Positions 51,415-60,453 of a DNA stretch of 64,000 bases are shown here, piece after piece; the first letter of the stretch is position 1; the number at the start of each line of letters is the position of its first letter. The position numbers and the translations under genes are program-made. The stretch is from Sphingomonas sp. ERG5 (GTDB taxonomy: Bacteria > Pseudomonadota > Alphaproteobacteria > Sphingomonadales > Sphingomonadaceae): NCBI RefSeq assembly GCF_000803065.1, contig NZ_JSXI01000085.1, forward strand, positions 1 to 64,000, written 5' to 3'. The notes below the pieces were generated by a model that worked only from the letters and a program-made list of their open reading frames with translations, was not told the DNA's origin and searched no databases.

Positions 51415-52146
51415 TTGGCCGAAACCGTCGTTCCATCGGTTATCTGGATGCGCCCAACACGCGGCAGCCGAGGCCCACAGCCTTCGCGTGACCGCGAGGC
51501 GATCACCAGAACGGCCATCACCATTGCCGACCGCGAAGGCGTCGCGGCCGTCTCGATGCGCCGTATCGCAGCCGAGATCGGTACCGGTACGAGTTCGCTT
51601 TACCGCTATTTCGCGCGCAAAGACGATCTGCTGAACCTGATGGTCGATGGCGCGCTTGCCGGTGGCGACTCTCGGTCGTCCGGCGATTGGCGAGCGGATA
51701 TGCGCCAGGTCGCCGAGGGATTGCGGGCGCGATTCAAGGACCACCCCTGGCTTTGTTCGGCACTCGCAGGCAAGCCGACCCTCGGGCCGAACAGGATGCG
51801 GACGCTCGAACAATCGCTGTCCCTACTTGAGGCCACAAAACTAAGTCTGACCGAGCGGTTGACGATAATCGATACGGTCGCGTCATATGTGCGTGGCTAC
51901 GTCGCTTCCGAAGTCGCCGACATTGCCGCTCGCGCACAATCAGGCCTTGCCGAAGAGCAATGGGATTCCGATCAGGCCGAATATGCCGAATCGCTCAAGA
52001 GATCCGGGAGTTATCCGCTTTCTGCGGCCTTGTTCATTGAGCTTGAGAAAACCGAGTCCGAGCACCGTCAAAGCGAAGGCTTTTCCGCAGGCCTGGATAT
52101 CATCCTTGATGGCATCCAGGTTCGGCTCAATCTTCGGAGGCTCTGA
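51415..52146 (+). CDS. TetR-family transcriptional regulator
   Basis: A 243-residue regulator. The N-terminal helix-turn-helix is REAITRTAITIADREGVAAVSMRRIAAEIGTGTSSLYRYFARKDDLLNLMVDGAL. The C-terminal ligand domain is of the TetR_C type with long helices. I chose TTG 51415 as start because AGGGGA lies six bases upstream; ATG 51448 is the alternative. It is divergent from an alpha/beta hydrolase with a shared operator region. The frame extends far upstream only as an antisense shadow of that gene. Confidence 0.88.
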   Translation: MAETVVPSVIWMRPTRGSRGPQPSRDREAITRTAITIADREGVAAVSMRRIAAEIGTGTSSLYRYFARKDDLLNLMVDGALAGGDSRSSGDWRADMRQVAEGLRARFKDHPWLCSALAGKPTLGPNRMRTLEQSLSLLEATKLSLTERLTIIDTVASYVRGYVASEVADIAARAQSGLAEEQWDSDQAEYAESLKRSGSYPLSAALFIELEKTESEHRQSEGFSAGLDIILDGIQVRLNLRRL

Positions 52147-52208
52147 GGTTTCAACGTGTCTGCGACGGCAATATTCTCATTGGTTATAAACAGCTTGATC
52201 CTCTGCCG

Positions 52209-52226
52209 ACGATCGAGTGGGAATGA
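52209..52226 (+). repeat. Direct repeat of the guaA 3' end (candidate att site, right)
   Basis: ACGATCGAGTGGGAATGA repeats the last 18 bases of guaA with a single A/G change. It is not part of a gene: flanking bases do not continue the guaA reading frame homology. It marks the right boundary of the 3.0 kb segment holding two hydrolases and a TetR regulator. Confidence 0.7.
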
Positions 52227-52321
52227 AGGTATCGCGACGGTTCATGTCGACGTCAGCTGCGTCGGCACATCCTTCATGGCCCCTTCCTTGAACCACGGGG
52301 CTCATTGAATCCTGTCAGGGT

Positions 52322-52975
52322 CTAGGTCGCGGCGGCCGAATCCGCCTTGGCAAAATGCGCCATCTGGTCCGCATGCGCCTTGACGAACGCCGGGCGGGCG
52401 GTCGCGCGGGCGACATAGGCGCGGCAGGCGGGATATGGCGCCAGTCCGTCGAACCGATCGACCAGGCGCAGCACATCCGCCATGAGAATGTCGGCGATGG
52501 AGAAGGTCCCGACCAGCCATTCGCTTCCCTCCAGGACCGTTTCCATGTGCTTGAGCCGGGCTTCAAGGAACGAATCGAAAAACTTTCGTATTGGCGTTTC
52601 TTCGGTGTCGCCTGAGAATTTGAAGAAGGACCAGGGCTGGCTCGCGGCCTCGACCGAAGCGAGCGCTGCGAACAGCCATTCCCTGGCGTCGCTGCGGCCG
52701 CGCCGATCCGTCGGCATCAGCTTGTCGCTCAACTCGCCGAGGTGGAGCAGCCCCGCACCGCTCTCGAAGATCGAGAGGTCGCCATCGATCAGCCACGGCA
52801 CCTGGCCAAAGGGTTGGTGCGCGAAATGGTCCGGGCCCCGATCTCGAAACGGCGTACTCTCGACCCGATAGGGCAGGCCGGCTTCCTCCAGCGCCCAGCG
52901 CAACCTGATGTCGCGGACAAAGCCGCGCGGCATCTCGGGAACCCAGTCATAGGTGATGACGGTCAGGTCGCTCAT
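52322..52975 (-). CDS. Glutathione S-transferase family protein
   Basis: A 217-residue protein. The thioredoxin-like N-terminal domain contains RLRWALEEAGLPYRVESTPF, FGQVPWLIDGDLSIFESGAGLLHL (cis-Pro and the Glu/Ser pair that hold glutathione). The all-helical C-terminal domain has GTFSIADILMADVLRLVDRFDGL. Substrate unknown. It overlaps the SRPBCC gene by four bases and is third in an ArsR-SRPBCC-GST unit, as seen in other proteobacteria. Confidence 0.88.
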   Translation of the reverse strand: MSDLTVITYDWVPEMPRGFVRDIRLRWALEEAGLPYRVESTPFRDRGPDHFAHQPFGQVPWLIDGDLSIFESGAGLLHLGELSDKLMPTDRRGRSDAREWLFAALASVEAASQPWSFFKFSGDTEETPIRKFFDSFLEARLKHMETVLEGSEWLVGTFSIADILMADVLRLVDRFDGLAPYPACRAYVARATARPAFVKAHADQMAHFAKADSAAAT

Positions 52976-53415
52976 TCTTTCTCTCCAAGGAAAATCGGCA
53001 ATTTGTCGAGCAGGCCGCTCCAGCCCAGCTCATGGCTTTGACGCGCGTCTTCGTCGGGCAGATGCGCGTGGATCAGCGTCAGCTCGGTGCCGCCGTCGAG
53101 CGGCCTGAGCAGGAATGTCACCAGCGATTCCCGTTCGGGCATGCCGGCCCATTCCCAGGTGAACACCAGCTTCCGCTCGGGCAGCACGTCGCGATACACG
53201 CCGGTGGGATTATGCTCCTCCCCGTTCAGCAGCCGGAAGATGATGCTGAACCGGCCGCCCGGTCGCACATCGGCCTCGACCTTCAGCGTCGGCCCGGCAT
53301 CGGGGCCCCACCATTGCAGCATCTGTTCGGGCCGGGTGATCGCCGCCCACACCTTGGCGGGCGAGGCCTTGACCTTGCGGACGATGGTCACGCTGGGCAG
53401 GCTGGAGGTCATCAC
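52972..53415 (-). CDS. SRPBCC (AHSA1-like) protein
   Basis: A 147-residue protein of the AHSA1/START-like fold. Landmarks are IVRKVKASPAKVWAAITRPEQMLQWWGPD near the start, RPGGRFSIIF, and ELTLIHAHLPDEDARQSHELGWSGLLDKL at the C-terminus. These proteins bind small hydrophobic molecules; here no ligand is known. It overlaps the ArsR gene upstream and the GST gene downstream by four bases each, so the three are co-translated. The pairing of ArsR and AHSA1 is common. Confidence 0.88.
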   Translation of the reverse strand: MMTSSLPSVTIVRKVKASPAKVWAAITRPEQMLQWWGPDAGPTLKVEADVRPGGRFSIIFRLLNGEEHNPTGVYRDVLPERKLVFTWEWAGMPERESLVTFLLRPLDGGTELTLIHAHLPDEDARQSHELGWSGLLDKLPIFLGEKE

Positions 53416-53747
53416 GCATCATCCTCTTCGACAAAGGCGACAAGCCGGTCGATGCTCGCCGTCCAGAAGCGCTCATAACGTTTGAGCCCCGCCATCGCTT
53501 CCTGCATCGGCTCCACCGACAGGGTCACCGCCACGGTCCGGCCGGTCTTGGTCCGGGTGACCAGTCCGGCGTCGGACAGGACGTCGAGATGCTTCATCAT
53601 CCCGGGCAGTTTCAGCGACAGCGGCCGGGCGAGCTCGCTGACCGAAAGCCCCGGTTCGTCCTTCAGCCGCATCAGCACGCCCCGCCGCGTCGGATCGGCG
53701 AGCGCGGAGAAAGTGCGGTCGATCGCGGATGCCTGATACTTCACCAT
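53412..53747 (-). CDS. ArsR-family transcriptional regulator
   Basis: A 111-residue winged-helix protein. Landmarks are ASAIDRTFSALADPTRRGVLMRLKDEPGLSVSELARPLSLKLPGMMKHLDVLSDAGLVTRTKTGRTVAVTLS. No metal-binding Cys motif is present, so it probably senses something other than arsenite. I used ATG 53747 (MVKYQASAIDRTF); the frame reads upstream as a shadow. First gene of the ArsR-SRPBCC-GST operon, likely autoregulated. Confidence 0.9.
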   Translation of the reverse strand: MVKYQASAIDRTFSALADPTRRGVLMRLKDEPGLSVSELARPLSLKLPGMMKHLDVLSDAGLVTRTKTGRTVAVTLSVEPMQEAMAGLKRYERFWTASIDRLVAFVEEDDA

Positions 53748-53841
53748 TTGGCGAACTATTGTCGATGCCCGCGACGGTGTCAACGTCCGTGGGTCGAACG
53801 GGATGATCGCTTGCCGCGAAGCCGCGTCGCGATGCCGCTGC

Positions 53842-54843
53842 TCAATCGTCCTGCGTCGTCGCGGCGAGCAGCGCGAAAGTGGCAAGCCAGTGCGTGCCCA
53901 TATAATCATCGGCGATATGCGGCAGGCTGGCGGCGACATGGCTTTCCGCCACATGCCGTGCGATATCGCTGACCGGATGGCGTTCGCCCAATGCGGCCGC
54001 AAGCGTTCGCCAGCACCAGGCGCGGCTGAGGTTGAGCCCATCGAGATGGGCGATCTTGCCATCGCTGCGGTCGGAAACATGCGCCGGCGTGAACAGGGTC
54101 GCGGGCTCGCCGTCGGCGACCTGCGGCAGGAAGTCGTCGAACCACAGCGTGAATGCCGGACGCTCGAGCAGCCGGCTCATCAGCGCGGCTTCCATCAATG
54201 CCGGCGACAGGAATTCGTCACCGCCCGGCTCCCACGCCTGGCACCCACGGTCCCTGGCGAACCAGCTGTTTGCGCGCGTTGCGATAAGCGTTGCCAGATC
54301 GGGATCGTGCGTCCGTGCCCAATCGTGCGCGAGCAACGCTGCGAAGGCGCTGTTGCCGTGCGTACCGGTGCGGATCGGATAGGTCAGCTTGGGCAGGAAG
54401 GCGGTGAACCGCGCGGCGAACGCGCGCGCCAGCGGTTCGAGCGCGGCAGCCCATGGGGCATCGTGCCGCACCGCTTCGCCGTGCAGCGCCAGCATCCAGG
54501 CCCAGCCATAGGGCCGTTCGAACCCGCCGCTGCCCGGCCGGTCGAGATAGGATAGTTCGACCGTGACCTTTTCGGGGGTCAGCATGGCATCCGCCCGCGC
54601 GCGGATTTTCGACGCCTCGGCGATCGCGGGAAACAGGCGCGAGAGGCGCAGCACCTGCCACCAGCCATGGACGCAGCTGTGCCAGTCGAAACTGCCGTAG
54701 AAAATCGGATGCAGTGCCGAGGGGGTCGCCGCATCGGCCGGACAATCGAGGACATGATCCAGCTTGTGCGGATATTCCTGGCCGAGATGGCTGAGCGTCA
54801 ACCGCGCGAAGCGGCCGGCCAGTTCGGCATCGAGCAATGTCAT
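53842..54843 (-). CDS. DUF2891 protein
   Basis: A 333-residue soluble protein of the DUF2891 family. Landmarks are HPIFYGSFDWHSCVHGWWQVLRLSRLFP near residue 45, SYLDRPGSGGFERPYGWAWMLALH, and YPIRTGTHGNSAFAALLAHDWAR. The His/Trp-rich start and alpha-helical pattern resemble an alpha/alpha toroid. Its start overlaps the DUF979 stop by four bases (ATGA). DUF2891 genes often accompany DUF969/DUF979 genes. The activity is unknown; a role with 5-oxoproline is an inference from the neighbouring gene. Confidence 0.85.
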   Translation of the reverse strand: MTLLDAELAGRFARLTLSHLGQEYPHKLDHVLDCPADAATPSALHPIFYGSFDWHSCVHGWWQVLRLSRLFPAIAEASKIRARADAMLTPEKVTVELSYLDRPGSGGFERPYGWAWMLALHGEAVRHDAPWAAALEPLARAFAARFTAFLPKLTYPIRTGTHGNSAFAALLAHDWARTHDPDLATLIATRANSWFARDRGCQAWEPGGDEFLSPALMEAALMSRLLERPAFTLWFDDFLPQVADGEPATLFTPAHVSDRSDGKIAHLDGLNLSRAWCWRTLAAALGERHPVSDIARHVAESHVAASLPHIADDYMGTHWLATFALLAATTQDD

Positions 54844-55748
54844 CGGATCACCAGCCAGAGCAAAAGGATATTGAACGCCAGCAGCGGCAGCGCGGTCGGG
54901 ATCTGCGCCTTGATCACTCCCCAACGGTCCTTGAGGTCGAGCAGGGCGGCCGGCACCAGGTTGAAATTCGCTGCCATCGGCGTCATCAGCGTGCCGCAGA
55001 ACCCCGCCAGCATGCCGATCGCCGCGACGCGCGCAGGGTCCGCACCGAAACCGTTGACCAGCAGCGGCAGCCCGATCGCCGCCGCCATCACCGGAAAGGC
55101 GGCAAAGGCGTTGCCCATGACCATCGTGAACAACGCCATGCCCAGGCCATAGGCAATCACCGCGCCGATCAGGCTGCCATGAGGGATGGTGTGGCTGACC
55201 AGTCCGCCGACCACCTCGCCGACGCCCGATACCGCGAAGACCGCGCCCAGGCTGGCGAGCATCTGCGGCAGCACCGCCGCCCACCCGATATCGTCGATCA
55301 GCCGCAATCCTTCGCGAAACGGCGCGGCGGGCGCGGGCCGTAACCAGGCATAGCAGACGGCGAGCGCGATCAGCACGCCGAGCGTCAGCGCCACCAGCGT
55401 GCCCTGTCTGGGATCGACGATGCTGGGCATATGCTTGAACAGCAAGGTGCCGACCAGCGCGGTCGCCGGCACCACCAGGGCCGGCGCGAACAGCCATGCG
55501 TTGCGCGGCGCGACGGGGACGATGTCGTCGGTGCGGCGCGCGCGCATCCGTCCGGAGGCGGCGACCGCGGTCAGCGCCAGTACCAGCACGCCGTTGCCGA
55601 CATCGCCGATCAGATCGCCGAACAACAGGCTGACCGCGAGCAGCAGGTGGAAGGCGGCATTGCTCCACCGCGCGCCACGCGCGCCCAGCACCGCGAACGC
55701 CAGGAACGTCGCGCCGGCAACCGGATAGACGATGTTCAGGCCGATCAT
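54840..55748 (-). CDS. DUF979 membrane protein, putative transporter subunit
   Basis: A 302-residue membrane protein with about nine spans. Landmarks are IVYPVAGATFLAFAVLGAR at the start, FGDLIGDVGNGVLVLALTA, FAVSGVGEVVGGLVSHTIPHGSLIGAVIAYGLGMALFTMVMGNAFAAFPVMAAAIG and GFCGTLMTPMAANFNLVPAALL. The repeated membrane signature recalls the ion-transporter superfamily, with partner DUF969. Overlaps both neighbours by four bases. A pair transporting 5-oxoproline or a related acid is an inference. Confidence 0.85.
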   Translation of the reverse strand: MIGLNIVYPVAGATFLAFAVLGARGARWSNAAFHLLLAVSLLFGDLIGDVGNGVLVLALTAVAASGRMRARRTDDIVPVAPRNAWLFAPALVVPATALVGTLLFKHMPSIVDPRQGTLVALTLGVLIALAVCYAWLRPAPAAPFREGLRLIDDIGWAAVLPQMLASLGAVFAVSGVGEVVGGLVSHTIPHGSLIGAVIAYGLGMALFTMVMGNAFAAFPVMAAAIGLPLLVNGFGADPARVAAIGMLAGFCGTLMTPMAANFNLVPAALLDLKDRWGVIKAQIPTALPLLAFNILLLWLVIR

Positions 55749-56404
55749 GCCGCGCGCCGTTTCGCGCGGGCGTCGATCAGCAACAGGCGCGTGCCATGGA
55801 TCAGCAGCGCCGCGATCGCGGTCGGAATCGCCCAGACCGACAATTGGAACGGCTCGACCAGGATGCCATAACCCTGCAACACGCCTTTCATCAGCAGGAT
55901 CGATCCGATCGCGATGAAGATGTCCTCGCCGAAGAACAGCCCGATATTGTCGGTCGCCGCGGACAGTGCGCGCAGCTCCTCGGGATCGTGCGCGCCGGGC
56001 GCTTCGCTCTCGGCGGCGGCCTCGACCATCGGCGCGACGAGCGGGCGCACGGTTTGCGGATGCCCGGCGATCGACGTCAGGCCGAGTGCGGCGGTGACCT
56101 GCCGGAACACGAGATAAAGCGCCAGCAACCGACCCGGCGTCGCGCCGCGCATCCGCCGCACCAACGCCGCGGCGCGCGTCTGCAGGCCATGGCGTTCGAG
56201 CAACCCGATCACTGGCAGCACGATATAGACCACGCTGACGAAGCGGTTGTCGTTGAACGCCTTGCCGAACACCGCAAGGATCTTGAGTGGGTCGAGCCCG
56301 GCGGCAAGCCCGGTGACCAGCGCTGAGACGGCGACCACCAGCAACGGATTGAAGCGCAGCAGGAAACCAAGCGCGATCACGGCAATACCGGCCAGCACCA
56401 GCAT
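55745..56404 (-). CDS. DUF969 membrane protein, putative transporter subunit
   Basis: A 219-residue membrane protein with about five spans. Landmarks are GFLLRFNPLLVVAVSALVTGLAAGLDPLKILAVFGKAFNDNRFVSVVYIVLPVIGLLERHGLQ and FRQVTAALGLTSIAGHPQTVRPLVAPM. First gene of the DUF969-DUF979-DUF2891 operon, which is divergent from the oxoprolinase gene. An 11-codon reading frame (56405-56440) ends with TAG directly before its ATG. DUF969 and DUF979 are thought to form a two-part permease. Confidence 0.85.
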   Translation of the reverse strand: MLVLAGIAVIALGFLLRFNPLLVVAVSALVTGLAAGLDPLKILAVFGKAFNDNRFVSVVYIVLPVIGLLERHGLQTRAAALVRRMRGATPGRLLALYLVFRQVTAALGLTSIAGHPQTVRPLVAPMVEAAAESEAPGAHDPEELRALSAATDNIGLFFGEDIFIAIGSILLMKGVLQGYGILVEPFQLSVWAIPTAIAALLIHGTRLLLIDARAKRRAA

Positions 56405-56440
56405 CTATTTCGTCGCCTCGGCCAGCTTGATTGTCCCCAT
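56405..56440 (-). other. 11-codon upstream reading frame abutting DUF969
   Basis: ATG at 56440 opens MGTIKLAEATK and stops with TAG at 56405-56407, immediately before the DUF969 ATG and in the same frame. It could be a leader peptide that couples translation, a premature stop in an older N-terminus, or chance. No ribosome site of note precedes it. Confidence 0.25.
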
Positions 56441-56517
56441 GCCGCCAGCCTAACCGCCGCCGCGCTGAGAGGCCAGCGGGCTTTGCATCCGCCGCCGATA
56501 TTCGCCAAGGACAGGCG

Positions 56518-59500
56518 ATGGCAAACACCGGCTGGCAATTCTGGATCGATCGCGGCGGCACCTTCACCGATATCGTCGCGCGTCTGCCGGACGGCATCAT
56601 CCGCACCGCCAAATTATTGTCGCACGATCCGCACTATGACGATGCGGTGGTCGCGGGGATCGCGCGGATGATCGCGGCGGAAGGCGCGACGCTCGCCGAC
56701 ATCGATACCGTCCGCATGGGCACCACGGTGGCCACCAACGCGCTCCTCGAACGCACCGGCGAACCCACCTTGCTGGCGATCACCCGCGGTTTCGGCGATG
56801 CGCTTCGCATCGGCTATCAGGCGCGGCCCGATATCTTCGCGAAGCACATCGTGTTGCCCGAACAGGCCTATGCCGCGGTCATCGAGATCGATGAGCGCGT
56901 CACGGCGGAAGGAGAGGTGCTGCGGCCGCTCGACGAAACGGCCGCGCGCGCGGCGCTGGCGGCGGCGTTTGCGCGCGGGCTGCGGTCGGTCGCGATCGTG
57001 CTGATGCATGGATATTGCCACACCGTGCATGAACTCGCACTGGCGGAAATCGCCCGCGCCGTGGGTTTCACGCAAATCTCGGTCAGCCACGATGTGAGCC
57101 CGTTGATCAAGCTGGTCGGCCGCGGCGAGACGACGGTGATCGACGCCTATCTGTCGCCGGTGCTCGATCGCTATGTGGCGCGTGTCGCGGCGGCCTTGGG
57201 CGACACCGAATTGCTGTTCATGCAATCGAATGGCGGCCTGGTCGGCGCGAGCGCGTTTCGCGGCAAGGATGCGATTCTGTCGGGGCCGGCCGGCGGTATC
57301 GTCGGTATGGCCGAGACCGCGCGGTTGGCGGGCATTGAGCGGGTGATCGGCTTCGACATGGGCGGCACCTCGACTGACGTGTCGCACCATGCCGGGCAGC
57401 TGGAACGCACCGGCGAGGCAATCGTCGGCGGCCTGCGCGTGCGCGCGCCGATGCTGCAGATCGAAACGGTCGCGGCGGGGGGCGGATCGATCTGCCGTTT
57501 TGACGGGATGCGCTTGCGCGTCGGCCCGGCATCGGCCGGGGCCGACCCCGGGCCGGCCTGCTACCGCCGGGGCGGGCCGCTTACGATCACTGACTGCAAT
57601 CTGTTGCTCGGTCGCCTGCAACCGGCGCATTTTCCGGCGCTGTTCGGGCCGGATGGCGATCAGCCGATCGATCTCGATGTGGTGCGCACCAAGTTCGAGG
57701 CGATGGCGGCGGAAGTCGGCTCGACGCCGGAACGCCTGGCGGAAGGCTTTATCGAGATTGCCAACGATGCGATGGCGAGTGCGATCCGCACCATCTCTGT
57801 CGCGCGCGGCCATGATCTCGCGCGCTATGCGCTGGCCAGCTTCGGCGGCGCGGGCGGTCAGCATGCCTGCGCGATCGCCGATATTCTCGGCATCGACCGC
57901 GTCATGATTCACCCGCTGGCCGGTGTCCTCTCCGCATTCGGCATGGGCATGGCCGCGCACCGTATCGTTCGCGAGGCGACCGTCGCGCTGCCGATCGACC
58001 GCGAGAGCGAAGCGGCCGCCACGCTTGATCGATTGGCGCGCGATGCTGCCGACGCCCTTGCCGTGCAAGGCGTGGCGATCGACCGGATCGAGCGCCGCCT
58101 GCGCGTGCGCTATGCCGGTGCGGACTCCGCATTGACCCTGGAGGCCACGCCATTCGCCACGCTCGCCGATCGCTTCACGGCGACTCATGCCAGGCGGTTC
58201 GGTTTCCTCGATCCCGGTGCGGCGATGGTGATCGATGCCGCCGAGGCCGAGGCGGTCGGCCGCTCGAGCGCGGCGGCGGTGACGTTCGCGGCGGGCAATG
58301 GCGAACCGACTGGCGACACGATCACGCTGCACATCGATGGTGTGGCGACTTTGGCAAGTTTGTTCGACCGTGCCACGCTCTCCGCCGGCTGGTCGATCAA
58401 TGGACCGGCGGTGGTGGTCGATGCCTCGGGGACGACCTTCATTGCCCCCGGCTGGCGCGCGACGATCAATGACCAGGCCAACCTGATGCTCGATCGCGTC
58501 ACGCCGCGCGCAAGCCGCGCCGCTGCGGGCACCGATGTCGATCCGGTGCGGCTCGAACTGTTCGCCAATCTGTTCATGGCCATCGCCGAGCAGATGGGTG
58601 TCGCGCTGCAGCAGACTGCCTGGTCGGAGAACATCAAGGAACGGCTCGATTTCAGCTGCGCATTGTTCGATGCGGACGGCAGCCTGATTGCCAATGCGCC
58701 GCATATCCCGGTCCATCTGGGATCGATGGGTGAGAGCATCCGTACGATCATCGCCAATCGCGGCGGCACGATGTGCCCCGGCGACGTCTATGCGCTCAAT
58801 GACCCCTATCATGGCGGCACACATCTGCCCGACGTTACCGTGATCATGCCGGTGTTCGCCGAAGGGGATAAGGCTGCCTTTTACGTCGCCGCTCGCGGGC
58901 ATCATGCCGATATTGGCGGAAAGACGCCGGGATCGATGCCTGCCGACAGCCGCAGGATCGAAGAGGAGGGCGTGCTTGTCGACGACTTCCTGCTGGTGAA
59001 TAGCGGACGTCTGCGCGAAGCGGAATTGCGCGCGCTGCTTGCCTCGGGCGACTGGCCGGCGCGCAACCCGGATCAGAATATCGGCGATATCCGCGCCCAG
59101 ATCGCCGCCTGCGCCCGCGGTGCGGATGCGCTGCACGCGGCGGTTGCGGAACATGGGCTGGCGGTGGTGCAGGCCTATATGGGCCACGTCCAGGCCAATG
59201 CCGAGGAAATGGTGCGGCGCCTGCTTGAACGGATCGAGGGCGAGAGCTTTCGCTACGCGATGGACAATGGCTCGGTCGTCGCGGTCGCCATCGCGATCGA
59301 CAAGGCGACGCGCAGCGCGATCGTCGATTTCACCGGCACGAGCGCGCAGCGCGACGACAATTTCAATGCCCCCGCTTCGATCGCGCGCGCCGCGTTATTA
59401 TATGTCGTGCGCGTGCTGCTCGATGAGCCCGTGCCGCTCAACGATGGTTGTCTTGTGCCGTTCGAGATCGTTCTGCCCGAAGCGTCGATGCTCAACCCCG

Positions 59501-60087
59501 CATGGCCCGCGGCGGTCGTCGCCGGCAATGTCGAGACCAGCCAGGTCGTGACCGATGCCCTGTTCGGGGCGTTCGGCGCGATGGCGGCGGCACAGGGGAC
59601 GATGAATAATTTCACCTTTGGCGATGGCGCACGGCAATATTACGAGACGATTGCCGGTGGATCGGGCGCCGGTCCCGATTTTCCGGGCACCAGCGCGGTG
59701 CAGACGCACATGACCAACAGCCGCATGACCGATCCCGAAATCCTCGAACAGCGCCTGCCGGTGCTGGTCGAACGCTTTGCGATCCGGCACGGCTCGGCTG
59801 GCCGGGGTGCGCATGACGGTGGCGACGGCACGATCCGACGGATTCGGTTCCGCGCGCCCATGACCGCCACGATCCTCGCCAATCGCCGCCGTGTCGCCCC
59901 CTTTGGCCTTGCCGGCGGACATGACGGCGCCCCTGGCCGCAGCCGGGTCGAAAGGATCGACGCCACAATCCAGGATCTGCCCTCCGCCGCCAGCGTGGAG
60001 ATGGTGCCAGGCGATGTTTTCGTTATCGAGACGCCGGGCGGCGGCGGTTATGGATACGCTCCGCCGTCGGTTGAACCGGTCGACTAG
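56518..60087 (+). CDS. 5-oxoprolinase / hydantoinase, fused HyuA-HyuB type
   Basis: A 1189-residue protein joining both halves of the family. The HyuA-like ATPase half (about 1-690) starts WQFWIDRGGTFTDIVARLPDG and has the FDMGGTSTDVSHHAG motif near residue 280 and AGADPGPACYRRGG. The HyuB-like half (about 690-1189) has LFANLFMAIAEQMGVALQQTAWSENIKERLDFSCALFDADGSLIANAPHIPVHLGSMGESI and YALNDPYHGGTHLPDVT. The full-length ATP-dependent enzyme opens 5-oxoproline to glutamate. I used ATG 56518. Divergent from DUF969-DUF979-DUF2891, with 113 bases between. Confidence 0.88.
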   Translation: MANTGWQFWIDRGGTFTDIVARLPDGIIRTAKLLSHDPHYDDAVVAGIARMIAAEGATLADIDTVRMGTTVATNALLERTGEPTLLAITRGFGDALRIGYQARPDIFAKHIVLPEQAYAAVIEIDERVTAEGEVLRPLDETAARAALAAAFARGLRSVAIVLMHGYCHTVHELALAEIARAVGFTQISVSHDVSPLIKLVGRGETTVIDAYLSPVLDRYVARVAAALGDTELLFMQSNGGLVGASAFRGKDAILSGPAGGIVGMAETARLAGIERVIGFDMGGTSTDVSHHAGQLERTGEAIVGGLRVRAPMLQIETVAAGGGSICRFDGMRLRVGPASAGADPGPACYRRGGPLTITDCNLLLGRLQPAHFPALFGPDGDQPIDLDVVRTKFEAMAAEVGSTPERLAEGFIEIANDAMASAIRTISVARGHDLARYALASFGGAGGQHACAIADILGIDRVMIHPLAGVLSAFGMGMAAHRIVREATVALPIDRESEAAATLDRLARDAADALAVQGVAIDRIERRLRVRYAGADSALTLEATPFATLADRFTATHARRFGFLDPGAAMVIDAAEAEAVGRSSAAAVTFAAGNGEPTGDTITLHIDGVATLASLFDRATLSAGWSINGPAVVVDASGTTFIAPGWRATINDQANLMLDRVTPRASRAAAGTDVDPVRLELFANLFMAIAEQMGVALQQTAWSENIKERLDFSCALFDADGSLIANAPHIPVHLGSMGESIRTIIANRGGTMCPGDVYALNDPYHGGTHLPDVTVIMPVFAEGDKAAFYVAARGHHADIGGKTPGSMPADSRRIEEEGVLVDDFLLVNSGRLREAELRALLASGDWPARNPDQNIGDIRAQIAACARGADALHAAVAEHGLAVVQAYMGHVQANAEEMVRRLLERIEGESFRYAMDNGSVVAVAIAIDKATRSAIVDFTGTSAQRDDNFNAPASIARAALLYVVRVLLDEPVPLNDGCLVPFEIVLPEASMLNPAWPAAVVAGNVETSQVVTDALFGAFGAMAAAQGTMNNFTFGDGARQYYETIAGGSGAGPDFPGTSAVQTHMTNSRMTDPEILEQRLPVLVERFAIRHGSAGRGAHDGGDGTIRRIRFRAPMTATILANRRRVAPFGLAGGHDGAPGRSRVERIDATIQDLPSAASVEMVPGDVFVIETPGGGGYGYAPPSVEPVD

Positions 60088-60178
60088 CGCTGGTCGCGCG
60101 TCCGGGCTCAGGCCCGATCACCAAGCGGCCTGGCGGCGAACGCCCAAAAGCCAATCTCCTGTCTCCTGGAGGACCGTC

Positions 60179-60297
60179 GACTTGGGTGGAATCGTCCCCC
60201 GTTCGGGCTGAGCCTGTCGAAGCCCATGCGCTGCGCGTGCCCTTCGACAGGCTCAGGGCGAACGGGGGGTGGGTCAACCCAGCTCGAAACCGCTCTA
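60179..60297. repeat. Sphingomonad-type intergenic palindrome, copy 3 (complete)
   Basis: Reading left to right: GACTTGGGTGGAATC, then CCCCCGTTCGGGCTGAGCCTGTCGAAG, a CCCATGCGCTGCGCGTG centre, CCTTCGACAGGCTCAGGGCGAACGGGGGG, then TGGGTCAACCCAGCTCGAAACCGCTCTA. The inner arms are inverted complements over about 26 bases. The outer words match copies 2 and 4. Lies 90 bases after the oxoprolinase stop, in a gene-free 0.97 kb gap. Confidence 0.88.
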
Positions 60298-60453
60298 AGT
60301 CCCGCATGAAGGTCCGCGTTGCCCCCGGGGGCATCGATTCAACCCACGCCCCGATTATGCCACCCACGCCCGCGAACGCGACTCTGACGGGTCCTGATCC
60401 TGCTCTTTCTCATCTGTGAAAAAATCGAACCAGCCGGCGCTTGTTCCCGGCTG

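Noticed and set aside
56614..59187. 857-residue minus-strand frame over the oxoprolinase
   Set aside because: Shadow with extreme Arg/His/Ala content; the plus strand encodes conserved motifs throughout.
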